From an uncultured Selenomonadales bacterium (GTDB lineage: Bacteria > Bacillota > Negativicutes > Selenomonadales > Selenomonadaceae), in assembly GCA_946543495.1 (NCBI GenBank), contig CAMNLS010000024.1, positions 1 through 11,729 of the forward strand: a stretch of DNA of 11,729 nt, given 5' to 3'. Below the pieces are notes generated by a model. That model made no database searches. It saw only the letters and a list, made by a program, of their open reading frames with translations, and was not told where the DNA came from. A program made the translations under genes and the position numbers. Of the stretch, positions 7,476 to 11,729 are shown one piece after another (the first letter of the stretch is position 1; each line of letters opens with the position of its first letter).

Positions 7476-8027
7476 GTGATTAAGAAAATCTTTACGATAA
7501 CTTTACTAGGCTTGGTATTGGTGATGAGCGGTTGCGATGATTCGGCTGAAGTCGAACACACGAATCACGAAACTCACACCGCGCAGGCGGCGACCATTGC
7601 CAAAAACGTTCCGGCATTCACGACGAAGACAATCACCGGCGAGACGGTCACGAATGAAATATTCGCCGCGAAGAAAATTAGCGTCTTAAACATCTGGGGG
7701 ACGTTCTGCCCGCCGTGTATTGGCGAAATGCCCAAACTCGGCGAGATGGCTCGTTCAATGCCCAACGACGCGCAACTTATCGGCTTGGTGTGTGACGCTT
7801 CGGAAGATTCCGTTCAAGTGCAACGCGCTTTGAAGATAACTCAAGAGGCGGGCGCGGGCTTCGTGAACATTGTCCCCGACGATAACTTACTTGTGTTTAT
7901 GGAAAACGTGGAGGCGGTGCCGACGACGATTTTTGTCAACAGCAAGGGCGAAGTCGTAGGCAATATGATTGTCGGCGCGGACGTTGAAGGCTACAAAGAT
8001 GAACTCGAAAGACTTCTCAAGCAGTAG
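7476..8027 (+). CDS. TlpA/ResA-like thioredoxin-fold lipoprotein
   Basis: The 183-residue protein is an extracytoplasmic thiol-disulfide oxidoreductase anchored by lipid. The signal peptide ends in VMSGC with lipidated Cys20. A linker with HxxHxxH spacing (His28, His31, His34) leads into the thioredoxin fold. The active site is WGTFCPPC (Cys78, Cys81), the form used by TlpA/ResA-type reductants, and the cis-Pro loop is AVPTT (Pro149). There is one extra Cys at 106. Family members reduce disulfides, for instance in apocytochromes or damaged proteins, and need electrons from the membrane, usually from CcdA/DsbD. None is encoded here; a CXXC microprotein and a membrane ferredoxin follow instead and are the likely partners. 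The start is GTG with AAAGGAG 10 nt upstream. Its last 29 nt overlap the next gene. The physiological target is unknown. Confidence 0.9.
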   Translation: MIKKIFTITLLGLVLVMSGCDDSAEVEHTNHETHTAQAATIAKNVPAFTTKTITGETVTNEIFAAKKISVLNIWGTFCPPCIGEMPKLGEMARSMPNDAQLIGLVCDASEDSVQVQRALKITQEAGAGFVNIVPDDNLLVFMENVEAVPTTIFVNSKGEVVGNMIVGADVEGYKDELERLLKQ

Positions 8028-8145
8028 GTTGATAATCTTCTTGGCAAGCGCGGCGATGATTTGGCTTGGAGTTGAACGCGACGAACTGTCGATTATCTTT
8101 GCTAAGGCTACGCGAGTCTGTCTTGAATGTATTGGGCTTGGTTAA
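7999..8145 (+). CDS. CXXC membrane microprotein, CD1871A-family-like (48 aa)
   Basis: This small reading frame is easy to overlook. It encodes a short polar N-terminus, one hydrophobic segment (about residues 11-24, LIIFLASAAMIWLG), a charged stretch (VERDELSIIFAKATR) and a C-terminal CLECIGLG with Cys43 and Cys46. From memory, a clostridial family called 'CD1871A family CXXC motif-containing protein' shares this layout (TM, G-x-x-R-x-E, KA, CLECIG), and it has no established function. ATG 7999 has GAAGG 8 nt upstream inside the TlpA-like gene. Its TAA (8143-8145) overlaps the ATG of the next gene (TAATG). It is in a different frame from both neighbours. An alternative TTG start at 8029 has poor ribosome-site spacing. 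Overlap on both sides plus the conserved-looking cysteine tail support a real gene. I infer a role in passing electrons between the membrane ferredoxin and the TlpA-like protein. Confidence 0.8.
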   Translation: MNSKDFSSSRLIIFLASAAMIWLGVERDELSIIFAKATRVCLECIGLG

Positions 8146-8969
8146 TGAAAAATTGGATGCAACGTCACGTTGCGGCTTGGCTGATGCGGCGGCGATTGAT
8201 TCAACTTGCGGTGACGCTCCTGACGAATCCGCACGCAACGAACTTTCTAAGCGGCAAGCTTTATCGCGGCGAGATGAAAAACTTCTGCGCACCTGGTCTC
8301 AACTGTTGGTCATGTCCTGCGGCGACGTTTAGTTGTCCGATTGGCGCGTTGCAAGCGGTCGGGGGCGCGGGCGGCAAGTTCGGCTTCTACGCGGCGGGCG
8401 TCACGCTGTTAATCGGCTTGCTACTTGGTCGAGCGGTGTGCGGGTTCCTTTGTCCGTTCGGGTTGATTCAAGAGCTAATCAATAAAATCCCGTCGCCGAA
8501 CTTCCGATTGCCGCGCAGATTGACGACGCTTAAATATTTCTTGCTGATAGTCTTCGTGCTGATGTTGCCCGTCGCGACCGAATTGGGCGAGCCGACCTTT
8601 TGCGAGTACATTTGCCCGGCGGGAACGTTGGAGGCGGGCTTGCCGCTCATCGCAACGCATGAAGAGTTCCGCAACGTCTTAGGCAAGCTGTTCGCGTTGA
8701 AAGTCTCAATCTTAGTCGCCGTGATTGTCGCTTGCGTCGTCGTCCACAGATTCTTTTGCCGCGTGATGTGTCCACTCGGCGCGATTTACGGTTTACTTAA
8801 CAAGTACAGCTTCTATCAGCTGAACTACGCGGCGGACAAGTGCATTGATTGCGGACGGTGCAAGAGTGTTTGTCCGCTTGACCTCGACCCGACGAAAGAA
8901 TTTGCGTCTGCAGAGTGTGTGCGTTGCGGGCGTTGTAAAAAAGTTTGTCCGACACGAGCTTTAACATAA
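8145..8969 (+). CDS. NapH/CcoG-like membrane 4Fe-4S ferredoxin protein
   Basis: The 274-residue polytopic membrane protein has paired CX3CP motifs at helix ends, as in NapH, NosR and CcoG/RdxA: Cys99-Cys103 (CGFLCPFG), Cys153-Cys157 (CEYICPAG) and Cys205-Cys209 (CRVMCPLG). An N-terminal cysteine set (48, 54, 57, 64: CAPGLNCWSCP...CPIGAL) precedes them. The C-terminus carries two classical 4Fe-4S motifs, Cys233/236/239/243 and Cys258/261/264/268, each CxxCxxCxxxCP. Family members carry electrons through the membrane to periplasmic or membrane enzymes. The start is taken at ATG 8145, which overlaps the microprotein stop by one base, rather than the in-frame ATG 8127, which lies inside the microprotein frame. 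It is the last gene of the cassette, before the terminator at 9002-9040. The exact donor and acceptor are not evident; the flanking genes suggest thiol reduction outside the cytoplasm. Confidence 0.88.
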   Translation: MKNWMQRHVAAWLMRRRLIQLAVTLLTNPHATNFLSGKLYRGEMKNFCAPGLNCWSCPAATFSCPIGALQAVGGAGGKFGFYAAGVTLLIGLLLGRAVCGFLCPFGLIQELINKIPSPNFRLPRRLTTLKYFLLIVFVLMLPVATELGEPTFCEYICPAGTLEAGLPLIATHEEFRNVLGKLFALKVSILVAVIVACVVVHRFFCRVMCPLGAIYGLLNKYSFYQLNYAADKCIDCGRCKSVCPLDLDPTKEFASAECVRCGRCKKVCPTRALT

Positions 8970-8990
8970 AAAGCGACGATTACTCGCCGC
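8968..8990 (-). terminator. Rho-independent terminator of hisCB
   Basis: On the minus strand GCGGCGA (8990-8984) pairs with TCGTCGC (8979-8973), seven pairs with one G-T, around a GTAA loop, followed by TTTTT (8972-8968). It lies just after the hisB stop (9000). Its T-run overlaps the last two bases of the ferredoxin gene's TAA (8967-8969). Confidence 0.75.
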
Positions 8991-8999
8991 CGTAATATT

Positions 9000-9584
9000 T
9001 CAGAGGCTACCCTTTGACGAGAGTACGCCTCTAATTTTTTCGTCGAAGGTGACTGCCGCCCTGAGCGCGTGCCCCAACGCTTTGAAGACCGCCTCGACTT
9101 TGTGATGAGAGTTTTTGCCGTAAAGAACTTTGACATGCAGAGTTATACCCGCGTTGAAGGCGAACGCCCGCAGGAACTCTTCGACAAGCTCGGTGTCAAA
9201 GTCGCCAATCATCGGCGCAAGCTCCCCAACGTCGCAGACTAGGAACGGTCGCCCGCTGATGTCCAAGCTCACTAGGGCAAGTGATTCGTCCATAGGCAAG
9301 AAGAAAGTTCCGTAGCGGGTAATGCCGCGCTTATCGCCGAGAGCCTCCTTCAACGCCGCGCCGAGTGCAATTCCGATGTCCTCTATGCTGTGATGACCGT
9401 CAACTTCCAAATCGCCCGCGCAGTGAACTTTCAAATCGAATTGACCATGCACCGCGAACAAGTTCAGCATGTGATTAAAGAAGCCGACCCCCGAATCAAT
9501 CTCCGCCTTGCCCGCGCCGTCAAGATTTATTTCAACGTCGACGCGGGTTTCGTTCGTCGTGCGGTTAAGCTTGCCGATTCTCAT
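9000..9584 (-). CDS. hisB: Imidazoleglycerol-phosphate dehydratase (HisB)
   Basis: The 194 residues match the usual length of monofunctional IGPD (EC 4.2.1.19), the manganese enzyme that dehydrates imidazole glycerol phosphate to imidazole acetol phosphate in histidine synthesis. The N-terminal RTTNETRVDVEINLDG, FFNHML (36-40 region), DGHHSIEDIGIALG with His64/His65/Glu68, and NSHHKVEAVFKALGHALR with His160/His161/Glu164 are all present, covering both halves of the pseudo-repeated metal site. The C-terminus (SSKGSL) is typical. There is no phosphatase domain as in E. coli HisB. ATG 9584 has GGAGG 7 nt upstream and overlaps the hisC stop by four bases (ATGA), so the two are translationally coupled. 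HisC acts directly on the HisB product. Confidence 0.97.
   Translation of the reverse strand: MRIGKLNRTTNETRVDVEINLDGAGKAEIDSGVGFFNHMLNLFAVHGQFDLKVHCAGDLEVDGHHSIEDIGIALGAALKEALGDKRGITRYGTFFLPMDESLALVSLDISGRPFLVCDVGELAPMIGDFDTELVEEFLRAFAFNAGITLHVKVLYGKNSHHKVEAVFKALGHALRAAVTFDEKIRGVLSSKGSL
9002..9040 (+). terminator. Rho-independent terminator of the redox cassette, inside hisB
   Basis: AGAGGC (9002-9007) pairs with GCCTCT (9027-9032). TAC/GTA extends the stem past one bulged base, and AATTTTTT follows. It terminates plus-strand transcripts coming from the ferredoxin gene. The hairpin is made of the last ten or so codons of the convergent hisB gene, so the same bases encode the HisB C-terminus. 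Confidence 0.7.
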
Positions 9585-10645
9585 TGCGCCGCCTCCAGAA
9601 AACTCTTCATCGCGGCGAATACTTCGTCATTCTCCGGACGTGTGCCGATTGATATTCGCAAGCAGTCCTTAAGTCCGAACGCGCTCGGCGAAAAGTATCT
9701 TATGCCAATGTCAAGCGACTCAAGATAGTCTTTAAGCTCCTGCGCCTTGCCTAGCCGTATCAAAATAAAATTCGTCTCGGACGGGAAGACTTCGACGCCC
9801 GATAACGTTTTAAGCTGTTCGCTCATGCGTTGACGTTCGGCGATAATCATCTGCAGGCGCGGAACGAATTCATCACGCATTTGATAAACGATGTCCGCCG
9901 CCACTAAGCTCAAAACGTTCATGTGATAGGGCATAAAGCATTTGTTAATCATGCGCGTTACGCCGGGTTGAGCAATCATGTAACCGACGCGAGCACCCGC
10001 CATACCATACGCCTTAGAAAAAGTTCGGGCGACGATGAGATTCGGGTAACGCTTAACGAGATTGACCGCCGAACGCCCGTAGAACTCAACGTAAGCCTCG
10101 TCAAGCAGGAAGGCGCAATCAATCGACGCGGCAATCTTTTCAACCTGCGCGGGCGTCAAGGCGTTGCCGGTTGGATTGTTCGGGTTGCACACGACAGCAA
10201 GGCTTGCGTCGACTTCGCGAATTTTTTTTATGAAGGCGTCGACGTTAAGATTAAATCGCTCGTCCAAGTCGAAGGGCACGCCGTCAGCCTCCGCCGCCTT
10301 TGCGTAAATCTTGTACATTGAGAAGCTTGGTTGCGGATAAACAATCTTGTGACCCGCTCCGCCGAACGCGTGGAAAATTTTTTCGATAATCTCACTCGAA
10401 CCGCCGCCTAATAGAACTTGCGACGTGTCGACGGAAAAATTTTTGGCAATCTGTTCGACAAGCGAATAATATTCTTCGTTCGGGTAGCGATTGAACGCAA
10501 GCAACGCCAGACGATTCAAGACGCGTTCTTCAATTAGCGGCGGCAATGAAAGCGTCGACTCATTGGCATTGACTTTGATGCGGTAAGTTTTCTCCACGCC
10601 ATCATACGACGGCATTTTATCCAGTTCGTTACGATAATTGAGCAT
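9581..10645 (-). CDS. hisC: Histidinol-phosphate aminotransferase (HisC)
   Basis: The 354-residue cytosolic PLP enzyme (EC 2.6.1.9) converts imidazole acetol phosphate and glutamate to histidinol phosphate, the step after HisB. Seen are KVNANESTL (24-32), RYPNEEY (53-59), LGGGSSEIIEKI (79-90), YPQPSFSMY (103-111), CNPNNPTG (153-160) with Asn157, LLDEAYVEF (180-188) with Asp182 and Tyr185, the Schiff-base lysine Lys211 in ARTFSKAYGMAGARVGY with Arg219, and SETNFILIRLG near the end. ATG 10645 is chosen because AGAGG lies 8 nt upstream; an in-frame TTG at 10651 would sit only 2 nt from that site. Its stop overlaps the hisB start. HisC enzymes can also serve phenylalanine/tyrosine transamination, so dual use is possible. 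Only these two his genes are here; the rest of the pathway must lie elsewhere. Confidence 0.96.
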   Translation of the reverse strand: MLNYRNELDKMPSYDGVEKTYRIKVNANESTLSLPPLIEERVLNRLALLAFNRYPNEEYYSLVEQIAKNFSVDTSQVLLGGGSSEIIEKIFHAFGGAGHKIVYPQPSFSMYKIYAKAAEADGVPFDLDERFNLNVDAFIKKIREVDASLAVVCNPNNPTGNALTPAQVEKIAASIDCAFLLDEAYVEFYGRSAVNLVKRYPNLIVARTFSKAYGMAGARVGYMIAQPGVTRMINKCFMPYHMNVLSLVAADIVYQMRDEFVPRLQMIIAERQRMSEQLKTLSGVEVFPSETNFILIRLGKAQELKDYLESLDIGIRYFSPSAFGLKDCLRISIGTRPENDEVFAAMKSFLEAAQ

Positions 10646-10675
10646 TTGCAAAACCTCTTCAAAAAATTTTCCCCG

Positions 10676-10704
10676 ATTATAACAGACGCGGCGGGAGCTT
10701 GCAA
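10676..10704 (-). promoter_or_regulatory. Promoter of hisCB
   Basis: On the minus strand TTGCAA (10704-10699), a 17-bp spacer and a perfect TATAAT (10681-10676) with extended TGT just before it form one of the strongest promoters in the window. The start would be near 10669, leaving a leader of about 24 nt. No T-box, attenuator hairpin or leader peptide fits in that space, so control, if any, must act at initiation. Confidence 0.75.
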
Positions 10705-10727
10705 AGTTTCTGTGTGCGGGCTAAAAT
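10699..10727 (+). promoter_or_regulatory. Promoter of rsmG, sharing its -35 with hisCB
   Basis: The palindromic TTGCAA (10699-10704) also reads as a -35 on the plus strand, followed after 17 bp by TAAAAT (10722-10727). The start would be near 10734, immediately at the GGAG ribosome site (10734-10737), so the leader is minimal. The two divergent promoters would compete for one hexamer. Confidence 0.55.
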
Positions 10728-10746
10728 ATTCGCGGAGATGATAAAG

Positions 10747-11454
10747 ATGATTCGCGACGACTTAGCAAGCTTGAACCTAGACGGTGAGCAACTCGACAAG
10801 CTGGAAAAGTTTTATCGGCTGGTGATTGAACAAAACCGCGTAATGAACTTGACGACGATAACTGAGCCGCATGAGTTCGCAATCAAACATGTAATCGATT
10901 CGTTAAGCGCGTGGGACGACAAAATCTTTCAAGGCGTCGAACGAATTGCCGACATCGGGACGGGCGCGGGCTTCCCTGCCGTGCCGCTTAAGATCTTCCG
11001 CCCGCAGATAAAGTTCACGCTGATTGATTCACTGAATAAGCGCGTCGAGTTCTTAAGGCGAGTCGTCACGGAATTGGAGCTTGACGGCGTGGAAGTCATT
11101 CACGGGCGCGCAGAGGAATTAGCCAAGCAGGAAACCTTCCGCGAGCAATTCGACGCAGTGACATCAAGAGCCGTCGCGAGGCTGAACATCTTAGCGGAAT
11201 ACTGTTTGCCGTTCGTGAAGGTCGGCGGCGTGTTCATCGCGTGGAAGGGGAAAAATTTTCGTGAAGAGCTTGACGAGGCGCGAGCGTCGATTAAAATCAT
11301 AGGCGGCAGAAAAATTTTTATCCGCGAAGTAAGCTTGCCGACGTTGGACGAGGTACGCGCAGTGATTTACGTTAGCAAGAAGAAGGCGACGCCCAAAAAG
11401 TTTCCGCGTCGTGAAAGCGTGATTAGGACTAAGCATTTGGAAATGAGGAATTGA
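10747..11454 (+). CDS. rsmG: 16S rRNA (guanine527-N7)-methyltransferase RsmG
   Basis: The 235-residue SAM-dependent enzyme methylates N7 of G527 in 16S rRNA of the small subunit; loss of it gives low-level streptomycin resistance in several bacteria. Landmarks are NLTTI (34-38), DSL (51-53), the SAM-binding ADIGTGAGFPAVPLKI (68-83), LIDSLNKRVEFL (92-103), VIHGRAEEL, and VTSRAVARL (138-146). The Lys/Arg-rich KKKATPKKFPRR (211-222) is expected. The usual AGTPxKxPL-like tail after it is replaced by ESVIRTKHLEMRN. ATG 10747 has GGAG 9 nt upstream; ATG 10738 directly abuts that site, and TTG 10699 lies in the promoter. Often this gene sits near the parA/parB or gidA region; here it is divergent from hisCB and followed after one base by an exported protein gene. 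Confidence 0.95.
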   Translation: MIRDDLASLNLDGEQLDKLEKFYRLVIEQNRVMNLTTITEPHEFAIKHVIDSLSAWDDKIFQGVERIADIGTGAGFPAVPLKIFRPQIKFTLIDSLNKRVEFLRRVVTELELDGVEVIHGRAEELAKQETFREQFDAVTSRAVARLNILAEYCLPFVKVGGVFIAWKGKNFREELDEARASIKIIGGRKIFIREVSLPTLDEVRAVIYVSKKKATPKKFPRRESVIRTKHLEMRN

Positions 11455-11455
11455 C

Positions 11456-11729
11456 GTGAGAAAGAAATTGATAACGGGCGTGGCGGTTCTTGCGTTGCTG
11501 ATGAATGCGCCGCAGGTTTCAGCGGAAGATGAGATCGTCATATTCGGTGGAGAGTTCGATGACGAGGCGACCCCCATAAAAAAAGTTGAGAAGCCTAAGC
11601 CAGTAAAAGTGTCGTCGCCGCAAGATAACCCCGCTGACTTGACGCCGGAGCCGCAACCAATTGAACAGCCCGTCGACTTGACGCCGGAGCCGCAACCAAT
11701 TGAACAGCCCGTCGACTTGACGCCGGAGC
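11456..11729 (+). CDS. Exported proline/glutamate-rich repeat protein, 5' part
   Basis: A GTG start one base after the rsmG stop, with GAGGAA 5 nt upstream (11445-11450), opens a frame that runs off the window (91 codons seen). The N-terminus MRKKLITGVAVLALLMNAPQVSA is a clear Sec signal peptide with probable cleavage after Ala23. The mature part starts acidic (EDEIVIFGGEFDDEA), passes through a Lys/Pro linker (KKVEKPKPVKV), and enters a perfect 13-residue repeat DLTPEPQPIEQPV. Pro-rich segments of this kind usually span the cell wall or periplasm as extended spacers, before a folded domain that lies outside this window. I do not recognise the family. Being so close to rsmG suggests shared transcription, although the functions look unrelated. 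Confidence 0.75.
   Translation, partial: MRKKLITGVAVLALLMNAPQVSAEDEIVIFGGEFDDEATPIKKVEKPKPVKVSSPQDNPADLTPEPQPIEQPVDLTPEPQPIEQPVDLTPE
11636..11729 (+). repeat. Perfect 39-bp coding tandem repeat, at least 2.4 copies
   Basis: Units at 11636-11674 and 11675-11713 are identical base for base, and a third starts at 11714 and is cut at the window end after 16 matching bases. Thirty-nine is a multiple of three, so copy-number changes keep the frame and alter the protein by 13 residues (DLTPEPQPIEQPV). The total number of copies is unknown from this window. Confidence 0.95.

Noticed and set aside
8127..8144. Earlier start for the ferredoxin protein at ATG 8127
   Set aside because: It adds only six residues, lies inside the microprotein frame, and lacks a ribosome site, whereas ATG 8145 forms a TAATG junction.
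8066..8332. Alternative plus-strand frame across the start of the ferredoxin gene
   Set aside because: It has no recognisable features and conflicts with the cysteine-rich frame that has clear Fe-S motifs.
10699..10746. Earlier rsmG starts (TTG 10699, ATG 10738)
   Set aside because: TTG 10699 is in the promoter, and ATG 10738 directly abuts GGAG. ATG 10747 has the correct spacing and gives the usual length.
11391..11454. Possible frameshift at the end of rsmG
   Set aside because: Neither alternative frame restores an AGTPxKxPL-like tail, and both reach stops quickly. The observed frame leads cleanly to a stop and a coupled start, so divergence is more likely.
11636..11729. CRISPR-like repeats
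   Set aside because: The units are directly abutting with no spacers and translate as an in-frame peptide repeat, so this is a coding tandem repeat. No CRISPR array, transposase or insertion-sequence ends were seen anywhere in the window.

Overview
The window looks like a piece of a chromosome from an anaerobic, outer-membrane-bearing member of the Bacillota, most likely a Negativicutes (Selenomonas/Veillonella-type) bacterium. This is an inference from gene content. A CsaB-type pyruvyl transferase sits in the same operon as a phosphoethanolamine transferase of the LPS/envelope-modifying kind. Alongside are a TlpA-like lipoprotein with a NapH-like ferredoxin, and a TadE/G-type secreted protein. 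Shine-Dalgarno sequences are strong (AAAGGAG type), and GTG starts occur. No sequence search was possible, so the taxonomic placement is tentative.

Layout. (1) 1-51: the 5' part of a tRNA-Pro(GGG) on the minus strand, cut by the window edge. (2) 166-2262, plus: a large exported protein with a TadG-like N-terminus and an unrecognised, acidic, Tyr/Asp/Asn-rich body. It ends at a bidirectional terminator (2323-2359). (3) 7360 down to 2358, minus: a four-gene, tightly coupled envelope operon, in transcription order csaB, phosphoethanolamine transferase, class I/II aminotransferase, and ZnuA/TroA-type metal-binding lipoprotein. (4) 7476-8969, plus: a three-gene redox cassette of TlpA/ResA-like lipoprotein, a 48-residue CXXC membrane microprotein (7999-8145), and a NapH-like membrane polyferredoxin. 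The genes overlap by 29 nt and 1 nt. (5) 10645 down to 9000, minus: a hisC-hisB mini-operon for two consecutive steps of histidine synthesis. (6) 10747 to the end, plus: rsmG (16S rRNA G527 methyltransferase), then the start of an exported protein with perfect 39-bp tandem repeats that runs off the window.

The most interesting item is the redox cassette. Its middle gene is very short and easily missed. Its C-terminal CLECIGLG motif and its position between an extracytoplasmic thioredoxin-fold lipoprotein and a membrane ferredoxin suggest a small relay that moves reducing equivalents across the membrane. No CcdA/DsbD is encoded beside it. I recognise the microprotein as resembling the 'CD1871A family CXXC motif-containing protein' of clostridia, whose function is, to my knowledge, not established.

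Regulatory structure is unusually readable. hisC and rsmG are transcribed divergently from promoters that appear to share one palindromic -35 hexamer (TTGCAA, 10699-10704), each with a 17-bp spacer. The convergent redox and his operons have interlocked terminators, each reaching into the other's last gene. Three leaders (166 gene, csaB, hisC) share a GAAAA-T-tract-TGA element just before the ribosome binding site.
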